Below, piece by piece: positions 8,025 through 15,222 of a DNA stretch of 26,796 bases. A program made the position numbers and the translations under genes. Source of the stretch: Bacilli bacterium (lineage in GTDB: Bacteria > Bacillota_I > Bacilli_A > RFN20 > CAG-826); the NCBI GenBank assembly GCA_016296775.1, contig JAEDIE010000016.1:1-26796 (forward strand), given 5' to 3'. How positions within the stretch are numbered: the stretch's first letter is position 1; each line of letters starts with the position of its first letter. Under the pieces are notes generated by a model. The model saw only the letters and a list, made by a program, of their open reading frames with translations. It was not told where the DNA came from and made no database searches.

Positions 8025-10352
8025 ATGATTAAAAAAATAAATAATTATTTTAAGTTAGATACTAAAAATAATACTTATATTATATACATAACTAAATTTA
8101 AACATGTAGTTTGTAACTATTTTGGAAGTTATATTCAAGATGAAGGAGAATTATTTTTCAGCAATGAAAAATTTAACGCTCCTACTGGCACAAGTGTAAA
8201 TTATTCAGAAGAAGATTATAACTATGTTCTTGATAATATAGCTCTAGAAGTTTCTTCTCCTTTAAAAGGCGATTTTAAAGAACCATCATTAATTATTGAT
8301 AATGGAAATGACTTTATTTTAGATTTAATTTATCAAGATTATGAAATTCATGAAACTGATACAAAATTAAAAACACTACCTTCAATTAAGGGTTCATTAA
8401 ACGAACTTGTAATCCATTTAAAGGATTACGCACTGAATATATATGTTGATTTGATTTACGTTGTTGATGTTGAAAACGACATCATTTTAAGACGTACTCT
8501 AATCAAAAACCATATGAAATCCCCTATAATTTTAAATAAAACCATGTCTATGCAATTAGAAATGATTGGAAAAGATTATGAAATTATTTCTCTTTATGGA
8601 GGATGGGGATTTGAAGGCCAAAAAGCAATTAATAAATTAGATCATGGAATATTTATTAATGATTCTAAAACAGGAAACAGTTCAAATAGACATAACCCTT
8701 TCTTTATGTTGAAAGAAAAAGATGCTACATATTTAACTGGATCCACATATGCTTTTAATTTAATTTACTCATCAAATCATTATGAAATGATTGAACACTC
8801 ATCATTTAATAAAATTAGAATTCAAAACGGAATTAGTCCTTATTGTTTTAAATATACATTAAATGAAAACGAAGAATTTGAAACTCCATTTAGTGTTTTA
8901 ACTTACTCAAATAAAGGAATAAATGGAAGTTCTCAAAATATGCATCACTTTATTCAAGAACATATTTTAAGAAAAGAATTTTCACATAAATCAGCTCCTA
9001 TTTTAATTAATAACTGGGAAGCTACATACATGAAATTCAAGCAATCTACTTTAAAAAAGATTATTAAATCTGCTCAAGATTTATCACTTGAAATGTTTGT
9101 TCTTGATGATGGTTGGTTTGGAAGAAGAACAGATGATTCTAAAGGTTTAGGTGATTATGATGTTAACAAAAAGAAACTGCCTTCTGGATTAAAAGGAATT
9201 TCAAAATATGCTAATAAACATGGATTAAAATTCGGATTGTGGTTCGAACCTGAAATGGTAAATGAAGATTCAGAATTATATAAAAAACATCCTGATTGGG
9301 CTATTCAAGATAATAAAAGACCTTCCTCAAAAGGAAGACACCAATTAATACTTGATTTAACAAGAAAAGAAGTACAAGACTATATTATTGAAAATGTTAA
9401 CCACATCCTTGATACTAACAATATTGAATATGTTAAATGGGATATGAATAGACATTTTTCTGATGTAAATTCACGCATTTATCATGGCGGAGAAGTGTTC
9501 CATAGATATATTGTTGGATTATATAGAATATTTAATGAAATTATTTTAACTCATCCAAAAGTATATTTTGAGGGATGTGCAAGTGGTGGAAATCGATATG
9601 ATTTAGGCATTCTTTCCTACTTCGATCAAATTTGGACAAGTGACGATACAGATGCTTACGAAAGAATTTCTATTCAAAGTGGATATGCCTTAGCTTATCC
9701 TTTAAAATGTTTATCTAACCACGTAAGTGCTTCTCCAAGTCATAGCGTTTTAAGAAATACCCCGATTGATACAAGATTTAATGTTGCACTATTTGGTTCA
9801 TTAGGTTTTGAACTTGATTTATCAACTCTGAAACCAGTTGAAGAAAAAGCTATTAAATCTATGGTTAAATTTTATAAATCACATAGAGATTTAATTGTAG
9901 AAGGAGACTTTTATCAATTAAGCGATATTAAAATTGATGACCATGCAATTTGGGCAATTGTTTCTAAAAATAAAGAAGAAGCAATTTTAGGATATTTTAA
10001 TTCCTTACAAAAAATGAATCCTTCACTACTTGAATTAAAGGTTCCTAATCTAAACGAAGACTATATGTATAACATTAAAGTCAGAAAACAAGAACATAAC
10101 ATCCATTTATTTGGTGGATTAATCAATCAAATTTTACCATTTAGAATGGATGAAAGAGGTTTTATTGTTAATACTGTTGCTAACTATAAAACATTTCCAG
10201 GAGAAAAAGAGGAATATACGCTTAGCGGAAGAGCTTTAATGTCTGGTGCACTTAAATTAAATAATGAATGGTGCGGAACAGGGATTAATGACGGTGTAAG
10301 AGTATTAGGAGATTTTGGAAGTAGAGTTTATTACATCAAAAAGATTAAATAA
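8025..10352 (+). CDS. GH36 alpha-galactosidase
   Basis: A 775-residue enzyme of the long, tetrameric GH36 type (MelA/AgaA/RafA, about 730 residues). It has an N-terminal beta-sandwich (1-320), a TIM barrel (325-650) and a C-terminal beta domain. Barrel landmarks are 'NNWEATY' (329-335), 'LDDGWFG' (360-366), 'GLWFEPEMV' (404-412), nucleophile D473 in 'KWDMNR', 'EGCASGG' (516-522) and the probable acid/base D540 in 'WTSDDTDA'. It would release galactose from melibiose, raffinose and stachyose in the cytoplasm. The start is supported by homology (a 'YFKLDTKNNTYII' strand opens the protein), yet no Shine-Dalgarno sequence precedes it; the ATG lies 10 nt after the symporter stop, so reinitiation is likely. 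It is the last gene of the operon, whose terminator lies inside the convergent neighbour. Confidence 0.93.
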   Translation: MIKKINNYFKLDTKNNTYIIYITKFKHVVCNYFGSYIQDEGELFFSNEKFNAPTGTSVNYSEEDYNYVLDNIALEVSSPLKGDFKEPSLIIDNGNDFILDLIYQDYEIHETDTKLKTLPSIKGSLNELVIHLKDYALNIYVDLIYVVDVENDIILRRTLIKNHMKSPIILNKTMSMQLEMIGKDYEIISLYGGWGFEGQKAINKLDHGIFINDSKTGNSSNRHNPFFMLKEKDATYLTGSTYAFNLIYSSNHYEMIEHSSFNKIRIQNGISPYCFKYTLNENEEFETPFSVLTYSNKGINGSSQNMHHFIQEHILRKEFSHKSAPILINNWEATYMKFKQSTLKKIIKSAQDLSLEMFVLDDGWFGRRTDDSKGLGDYDVNKKKLPSGLKGISKYANKHGLKFGLWFEPEMVNEDSELYKKHPDWAIQDNKRPSSKGRHQLILDLTRKEVQDYIIENVNHILDTNNIEYVKWDMNRHFSDVNSRIYHGGEVFHRYIVGLYRIFNEIILTHPKVYFEGCASGGNRYDLGILSYFDQIWTSDDTDAYERISIQSGYALAYPLKCLSNHVSASPSHSVLRNTPIDTRFNVALFGSLGFELDLSTLKPVEEKAIKSMVKFYKSHRDLIVEGDFYQLSDIKIDDHAIWAIVSKNKEEAILGYFNSLQKMNPSLLELKVPNLNEDYMYNIKVRKQEHNIHLFGGLINQILPFRMDERGFIVNTVANYKTFPGEKEEYTLSGRALMSGALKLNNEWCGTGINDGVRVLGDFGSRVYYIKKIK

Positions 10353-11084
10353 TTAATTATCTTTTCTATTTTCTATTTCTTTTTTAATAGTATCAATAAC
10401 TCCACTCATCTCAATTTGTTCAAATTGATGAGTGGATTTTTCATTATGAATTAAAAAAGGACCTTTAATTAAATATGTTTTAATTCCTAATTTTAAAGCA
10501 CATTCTCCATCTTCATAATCATTATTTCCAATAAGAATTACTTCATCACTCTTTAAATTGAATTTATCCAAAATAGCTTGGAAATACATAGGATTTGGCT
10601 TAGAAAATCTACACTCTTCATAGGTTGTTATATACTTAAAATCTTCTTCTTTTAAGTTAACAAAACTCATTCTAGTCAATGTAGCAACTTTAGGAAATAT
10701 TGGATTAGTTGTTAAATATGCATCTATTTTTTCTTCATGTAAAAAATCTATTATTTTTCTAGCATATTCATTTTCTTCACATGCTTTTTTAGTATATTTA
10801 AATTCATTTAAATAAAACTTGGTAAATAAAGGTTCGTCTTCTAAACATTTGTTACCATAAAGTTTAATAAATTCATCGTAAAAAGCTTCTCTATTTGTTT
10901 TAGATCCATCATTTAAATACATGGCTTTAGTTCCTTCCATAATGCCTTTAAATAATATATCTTTGTTTTCATATCCTTTATCTTTAAGAACTGAATATAA
11001 TCCATCAAAATATAATTTGATAAACTCTTTTTCATGTAACGGAAGTAATGTTCCATCTAGATCAAAAAATACAGCTTTTAACAT
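10353..11084 (-). CDS. HAD-superfamily hydrolase (predicted phosphatase)
   Basis: A 243-residue HAD protein. Motif I 'DLDGTL' (8-13) supplies the nucleophile and general acid Asp pair, motif II is Thr in 'LTTNP', motif III Lys in 'SKPNP', and motif IV 'IGNNDYEDG' ends in the Glu-Asp metal ligands, with Asn where many HADs have Asp after Gly. A helical cap is inserted between motifs I and II, as in phosphoglycolate-phosphatase-like members. The substrate is unknown; sugar phosphates are plausible beside a sugar locus. Its stop codon directly abuts that of the GH36 gene on the other strand, and its 3' coding end contains the terminator hairpin of that operon. An extended -10 lies at 11103-11111 and a GAGG ribosome site precedes the ATG. 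Confidence 0.85.
   Translation of the reverse strand: MLKAVFFDLDGTLLPLHEKEFIKLYFDGLYSVLKDKGYENKDILFKGIMEGTKAMYLNDGSKTNREAFYDEFIKLYGNKCLEDEPLFTKFYLNEFKYTKKACEENEYARKIIDFLHEEKIDAYLTTNPIFPKVATLTRMSFVNLKEEDFKYITTYEECRFSKPNPMYFQAILDKFNLKSDEVILIGNNDYEDGECALKLGIKTYLIKGPFLIHNEKSTHQFEQIEMSGVIDTIKKEIENRKDN
10401..10441 (+). terminator. Terminator of the GH13-GPH-GH36 operon, inside the HAD gene
   Basis: TCCACTCATC...AATTTG (10401-10418) pairs with CAAATTGATGAGTGGA (10421-10436): 16 bp with a 2-nt bulge and a 2-nt apparent loop, followed on the plus strand by TTTTT (10437-10441). On the minus strand no T-run follows, so it acts in the plus direction. It lies 49-89 nt past the GH36 stop and within codons of the convergent HAD gene. 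Confidence 0.8.
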
Positions 11085-11102
11085 TTTATTTACCTCGGAA
11101 AA

Positions 11103-11111
11103 ATTATATCA
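11103..11111 (-). promoter_or_regulatory. Extended -10 promoter of the HAD gene
   Basis: On the minus strand TGATATAAT combines a TG extension with a perfect TATAAT (11103-11108), about 18 nt before the HAD start codon. The -35 region is poor, which is common for extended -10 promoters. Confidence 0.45.
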
Positions 11112-11217
11112 AGATTTAAATAAAAAAGTATTTTTATACCTAAATATTTTTATAATTTATTAATATTTAATTATATATTTTATATAATTATATAAAGATA
11201 TTTTTAGGAGGTTTTAT

Positions 11218-12576
11218 ATGGATATTAGTTCAAACGTTAAGATTTTAGATGAAAATACCTTAGTTTTAGAAAGTGATGCTAAAAAAGGAGATACTATTTC
11301 TTTAAATAAAATAACCTCTATAGACAAATCATTTTTAGAAAAAGCAATTAAAGAAAAATATAAAGAAGAATTTGCTTTAACATTAACTAAAGAAATTGAA
11401 TTAGTTAAAAAAGAAAAAGATATTGAAATTAAAAAATTACAAGACAAAATTGATAGTTTTGATAACCTTAAAAGAAACGAAATTTCAAAGATAAATAGTG
11501 AAAATACCTTAGAAAACACTAAGAATTTGATGGAATTAAAAAATAAATATAATGAAAAAATTAATGAATTAAATAACACTATTAAAGAGTATCAAAACAG
11601 ATTAGAAATTGAAAAAACCAACAAAGAAAAAGATATTGAAATTGAAACAAATAAAGTTAAGTCCGAATTGAAAGAACAAATTAATAATTTAGAAAACAAG
11701 TTGGATTCAATTAATAAAATAAAAGAATATGAATTAAAAGAGAAGATTTCTGAATTAGAAAAAGAACATAATGAAACAGTTAATGCTTTAAAAATTGATA
11801 TTGATAAATTAAAACTAGAAAAGAATTCTTTAAACAACAAACAACTTGGTGAACAATTAGAAAAATGGTGTGTTCAAGAGTATAACAACTACGCTGTTGC
11901 TGGATTTAAAGATTGTGAATTTGTTAAGATGAACGACTCTATCAAAGAAGAAGGCGAAACTAAAGCTACAAAACCAGATTTTAAATTTGTTGTATATCTA
12001 GATAAATCCAAACAAACTATACTTACAAGTGTTTGTTTAGAAATGAAAAATGAATTCTTTAATGATTCTATAAATAAGAAAAAGAACGAGGATCACTATT
12101 CAAAATTAGATAAAGATAGAAATAAAAACGGTTTAGAATATGCTCTTTTAGTAAGTGAACTTGATTGGACTTCAAGTAACGATTCTCCAATAGTTAAAGT
12201 AAACAACTTTGAAAAAATGTATATGGTTAGACCACAATATTTCATTACTTTCTTATCATTAATTACTACTTTAGCCAATAAATATAAGGAAATGATTACT
12301 GAAAAATATAGAAAAGATCAATTGTTTGCTAAAAAAGACAAGATTATTGAAGATTTTAATAGCTTAAAAGAAACATATTTAAACAAACCATTAAATTCTT
12401 TAACAAAAGAAATTGAAGAAGTTAGAAGTAACTCAACAAAAATTAGAGATTTAAATAATAAAAATATTGAAGCGTTAAACAAAATTTTAGAAGACAAAAT
12501 TGAAACTTTTAAAACTAAGATTGAAAAATTTGATATTAATAAGATAACAAAACAAATTGATAAACTAGATGTTTAA
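11218..12576 (+). CDS. DUF2130-type coiled-coil protein with PD-(D/E)xK nuclease-like core
   Basis: A 452-residue soluble protein. Residues 1-35 form a small N-terminal region, 40-205 are a long coiled coil rich in Lys, Glu and Asn, and 207-360 a globular domain with 'GEQLE' (211-215), 'KPDFKFVV' (252-259) and 'CLEMKNE' (273-279). The D254...E275-x-K277 arrangement is that of PD-(D/E)xK nucleases and matches what I recall of DUF2130 (PF09903), where 'D...EsK' is conserved. A second helical, coiled region (360-452) follows. Function is unknown; a structural or DNA-acting role is inferred only. AGGAGG sits 7 nt before the ATG, with TATAAT at 11183-11188 and a weak TTAATA 17 nt upstream. It is monocistronic and ends at a strong terminator. 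The charged, repetitive coil also creates spurious antisense open frames. Confidence 0.8.
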   Translation: MDISSNVKILDENTLVLESDAKKGDTISLNKITSIDKSFLEKAIKEKYKEEFALTLTKEIELVKKEKDIEIKKLQDKIDSFDNLKRNEISKINSENTLENTKNLMELKNKYNEKINELNNTIKEYQNRLEIEKTNKEKDIEIETNKVKSELKEQINNLENKLDSINKIKEYELKEKISELEKEHNETVNALKIDIDKLKLEKNSLNNKQLGEQLEKWCVQEYNNYAVAGFKDCEFVKMNDSIKEEGETKATKPDFKFVVYLDKSKQTILTSVCLEMKNEFFNDSINKKKNEDHYSKLDKDRNKNGLEYALLVSELDWTSSNDSPIVKVNNFEKMYMVRPQYFITFLSLITTLANKYKEMITEKYRKDQLFAKKDKIIEDFNSLKETYLNKPLNSLTKEIEEVRSNSTKIRDLNNKNIEALNKILEDKIETFKTKIEKFDINKITKQIDKLDV

Positions 12577-12614
12577 TCTCAAAAACACTATTATTTCCCA
12601 CTTATTTTAACAAA

Positions 12615-12640
12615 AAAAGCACCTCACTACAGGTGCTTTT
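12615..12640 (+). terminator. Rho-independent terminator after the DUF2130 gene
   Basis: AAAAGCACCT (12615-12624) and AGGTGCTTTT (12631-12640) form a perfect 10-bp stem around CACTAC, with T4 in the 3' arm on the plus strand and A7 before the 5' arm, so it could work in both directions. It lies about 40 nt past the stop codon. Confidence 0.85.
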
Positions 12641-12644
12641 ATTG

Positions 12645-12704
12645 ATGTAATACAAGCAACAAACGGAAACTTTGTGGGAACTTCTTATATTACTACAATG
12701 TAAT
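12645..12704. repeat. Nested dyads upstream of the AraC-type regulator
   Basis: GTAATA near 12646 can pair with TATTAC near 12688-12693, enclosing ACAAA / TTTGT, and ATTAC (12689-12693) also mirrors GTAAT (12700-12704). These may be additional regulator half-sites or chance AT-rich symmetry. Confidence 0.25.
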
Positions 12705-12732
12705 TATTATAAAATCAGTTTGCTATTTTTCA

Positions 12733-12767
12733 TTACATAATTGTAAGGTCTTTGTTATAATTGTAAT
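12733..12767 (+). promoter_or_regulatory. Leaderless promoter and putative autoregulatory operator of the AraC-type gene
   Basis: An extended -10, TGTTATAAT, has its TATAAT at 12756-12761. Initiation 7 nt downstream falls on the A of the start codon (12768), so the mRNA should have no leader, consistent with the absence of a ribosome binding site. ATAATTGTAA occurs twice (12737-12746 and 12757-12766), exactly 20 bp apart, the second copy overlapping the -10. TTACA (12733-12737) and TGTAA (12742-12746) also form a small dyad. Repeats two helical turns apart suit an AraC-family protein binding its own promoter. Confidence 0.6.
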
Positions 12768-13952
12768 ATGAAAAACGAAAAAATATTCAATATATGTTAT
12801 TTGATATCAGAGTTTGTTTTTATTCCTGTTAGAGTTTATAAGAAAAATAAGTTAATAAAAACATATTATCCTTTAGAAATTCCTTTTGATCCAATTATTT
12901 TATATGAAGACACTATTTTAAACCTACCAAATAACATAAATTATTATATAACTGTAAGATATAGTAACTATTCAATAGTTAAATACAAGAATTATAAAAT
13001 TATTGTTGGTCCAACAAGTATGAATGAAATTACAAAAAATAACGTAAGATCAATACTTAATTCAAACAAGATTGATAACGATCAAATAGAAAGTGTTTTG
13101 GGTTTCTTTAATTCTATTAATAAGATGTCATTAGACAACCTTTTAAAGCTTACTTCGTTAATAAATTTAGTTTTAAATAATGAATATGATGAATCTATTT
13201 TCTCTAAATCTAAAATTAAAGATTTAATTGTTCAAAAAGTATTTAATGAAAGATTAAATAAAGAACAATTTCAAAATAAAAAAGAAAAGAAATATAGCAA
13301 ATTATTTAATGATGAAAACACATTGCTTTCCACTATTGCAAGCGGAAATACAGATATGGTTTTAAAGTATACACGTGAAATTAAGTTTGAAGATTTAAAT
13401 ATTCAGGTTGATCAAATAAAACAAATTAAACATAGAGTTGTCACAACATTAACCTTAATTAGCAGAACTGCCATTAAAAAAGGAATTGACTACGATATTG
13501 TTGGTAATATGACAGATAGATATTTAAACGAGATTATAAATACTAACGATATTCATAAAATTAATCTTATTTACAATGATATGATTATTTCTTTTACTTA
13601 CTTAATTAGTGAGGTTTCATCTAACACATCAACTCTAATTAATAAAGTTAATTCTTATATCAATTCAAATATAACTAAAAATATTAAAGTAAATGACATA
13701 GCTTCTGCATTATATGTTAGTAGACCTTATTTATCTTCGTTCTTTAAAAAAGAAACTGGACAAGAATTATCTAAACATATTTACATTTCAAAGATTAATT
13801 ATGCAAAAAACTTATTATCTATCACAAATAGATCTTTAAGAGAAATATCAGAATACTTGGGTTTTTCTTCTACTAGTCACTTCTGCTCTACGTTTAAAAA
13901 AATAACAGGTTTAACACCAAAAGAATTTAAAGCTAATAATACCAAATATTAA
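12768..13952 (+). CDS. AraC-family transcriptional regulator
   Basis: A 394-residue regulator whose last 100 residues are an AraC-type DNA-binding domain. The first helix-turn-helix is about 307-328 ('KVNDIASALYVSRPYLSSFF') and the second about 356-378, ending with 'GLTPKEFK' (381-388). The usual N-terminal cupin is not evident. Instead there is a short beta-rich region (15-85) and a helical middle (90-285) with 'ENTLLSTIASGNTD' and 'TLTLISRTAIKKGI', the pattern of the large AraC group that includes the YSIRK-associated regulators. It is the only transcription factor in the window and, 2.4 kb downstream of the GH36 gene in the same direction, is a reasonable candidate activator of the sugar operons. 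That link is inferred. It has no Shine-Dalgarno sequence and probably a leaderless mRNA. Confidence 0.9.
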   Translation: MKNEKIFNICYLISEFVFIPVRVYKKNKLIKTYYPLEIPFDPIILYEDTILNLPNNINYYITVRYSNYSIVKYKNYKIIVGPTSMNEITKNNVRSILNSNKIDNDQIESVLGFFNSINKMSLDNLLKLTSLINLVLNNEYDESIFSKSKIKDLIVQKVFNERLNKEQFQNKKEKKYSKLFNDENTLLSTIASGNTDMVLKYTREIKFEDLNIQVDQIKQIKHRVVTTLTLISRTAIKKGIDYDIVGNMTDRYLNEIINTNDIHKINLIYNDMIISFTYLISEVSSNTSTLINKVNSYINSNITKNIKVNDIASALYVSRPYLSSFFKKETGQELSKHIYISKINYAKNLLSITNRSLREISEYLGFSSTSHFCSTFKKITGLTPKEFKANNTKY

Positions 13953-13965
13953 AAAACCATATGAA

Positions 13966-13990
13966 AACCCACATATTTTATATGTGGGTT
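13966..13990. terminator. Shared terminator between araC-type gene and fucO
   Basis: AACCCACATA (13966-13975) pairs perfectly with TATGTGGGTT (13981-13990) around a 5-nt loop, between two convergent genes. On the minus strand the stem runs into TTTTC, on the plus strand into TTATC. It probably serves both, more strongly fucO. Confidence 0.65.
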
Positions 13991-14004
13991 ATCAATTTAA
14001 CTAA

Positions 14005-15150
14005 CTATAATAATGATTTATATAATGCAATAATATCTTCTTTTGTTGGATCTTTTGGATTTCCAGGTCTACATGCATCATCCATTGCTGATTGAGCTAA
14101 GAAATCAATGTCACTTTCTTTAACAATAGCCTTTAAATCTTGAGGAATTCCTACATCAATTGATAATTGTTTAACGGCTTGAATGGCAGCTTCTCTATAT
14201 TCTTCTTGAGTCATCAAATCAACACCTTCGACTCCCATTGCTCTAGCAATTTCTCTATATTTTTCTCCAGTAGCTTCAGCATTATATCTCATAACTGTTG
14301 GAAGAATGATAGCATTTGCAACTCCATGAGGTGTGTTATATAAAGCTCCTAATGGATGAGCCATTGAGTGAACAATACCTAAACCAACATTAGAGAATCC
14401 CATACCTGCAATATATTGACCTAAAGCCATTCCTTCTCTACCTTCTTTAGTGTTGTTTACTGCTCCTCTTAAACTTCTTGAAATAATTTTAATTGCTTCG
14501 AGATGAAACATATCACTTAATTCCCAAGCGCCTTTGGTAATATAACCTTCAATAGCATGTGTTAAAGCGTCCATTCCAGTTGCAGCAGTTAAACCTTTTG
14601 GCATACTTGCCATCATATCAGGATCAACAATAGCAACGACAGGAATGTCGTGAGGATCTACACAAACAAATTTTCTATCTTTTTCTTTATCAGTAATAAC
14701 ATAATTGATAGTAACTTCAGCAGCAGTTCCAGCAGTTGTAGGAACAGCAATAATTGGAACACATGGTTTAGTTGTTGGAGCAACACCTTCTAAGCTTCTT
14801 ACATCGCTAAATTCAGGATTTCTAATAATAATACCAATTGCTTTAGCAGTATCCATTGAACTACCTCCACCAATTGCAATAATACAATCAGCATCAGCTT
14901 CTTTAAAAGCTTCTACACCATGTAAAACATTTTCAATTGTTGGATTAGCTTGAATATCGCTATAAATTGAGTATTCAATTTTAGCTTCATCTAATAAACG
15001 TGTAACTTTTTGACTTACATTAAACTTAATTAAGTCTGGGTCTGTACATACAAAGACTTTCTTAAAACCTCTTCCCATTATTTCACTAACAATATTGTTA
15101 ATTGCACCATAACCATGGTAAGACGTCTCATTTAATACAAATTTTGGCAT
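14005..15150 (-). CDS. fucO: Lactaldehyde reductase / 1,2-propanediol dehydrogenase FucO
   Basis: A 381-residue iron-containing (group III) alcohol dehydrogenase that closely follows E. coli FucO (383 residues) from end to end. Shared segments include the N-terminal 'LNET', 'NPEFSDVRSLEG' (111-122), 'PTTAGTAAEVTINYVITD' (137-154), 'FVCVDPHDIP' (161-170), 'ATGMDALTHAIEGYIT' and 'NTPHGVANAI'. The NAD-binding 'GGGSSMD' is at 94-100. Metal ligands by alignment are D194, H198, H261 and H275, all present. It reduces L-lactaldehyde to 1,2-propanediol with NADH, the redox sink of fermentative fucose or rhamnose breakdown. No fucose or rhamnose genes lie nearby, so it may instead handle aldehydes from other pathways. 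AAGGAG precedes the ATG, and it has its own promoter at the end of mgtE. Confidence 0.92.
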   Translation of the reverse strand: MPKFVLNETSYHGYGAINNIVSEIMGRGFKKVFVCTDPDLIKFNVSQKVTRLLDEAKIEYSIYSDIQANPTIENVLHGVEAFKEADADCIIAIGGGSSMDTAKAIGIIIRNPEFSDVRSLEGVAPTTKPCVPIIAVPTTAGTAAEVTINYVITDKEKDRKFVCVDPHDIPVVAIVDPDMMASMPKGLTAATGMDALTHAIEGYITKGAWELSDMFHLEAIKIISRSLRGAVNNTKEGREGMALGQYIAGMGFSNVGLGIVHSMAHPLGALYNTPHGVANAIILPTVMRYNAEATGEKYREIARAMGVEGVDLMTQEEYREAAIQAVKQLSIDVGIPQDLKAIVKESDIDFLAQSAMDDACRPGNPKDPTKEDIIALYKSLL

Positions 15151-15193
15151 TTTCTTTTCTCCTTTTTTTATTTATTTTATATATTTCTATATA

Positions 15194-15222
15194 ATATTAA
15201 CCCTTTTTTATAATGTTGGCAA
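15194..15222 (-). promoter_or_regulatory. Promoter of fucO, overlapping the end of mgtE
   Basis: On the minus strand TTGCCA (15217-15222, five of six consensus bases) is followed after 17 nt by TAATAT (15194-15199). The -35 box lies within the last codons of mgtE, so fucO can be transcribed independently of the upstream genes. Confidence 0.5.

Noticed and set aside
11214..11840. Long open frames antisense to the coiled-coil region of the DUF2130 gene
   Set aside because: They are mirror frames of a Lys/Glu/Asn-rich coiled coil, give hydrophobic Ser/Phe/Leu-rich nonsense, and lack ribosome binding sites.
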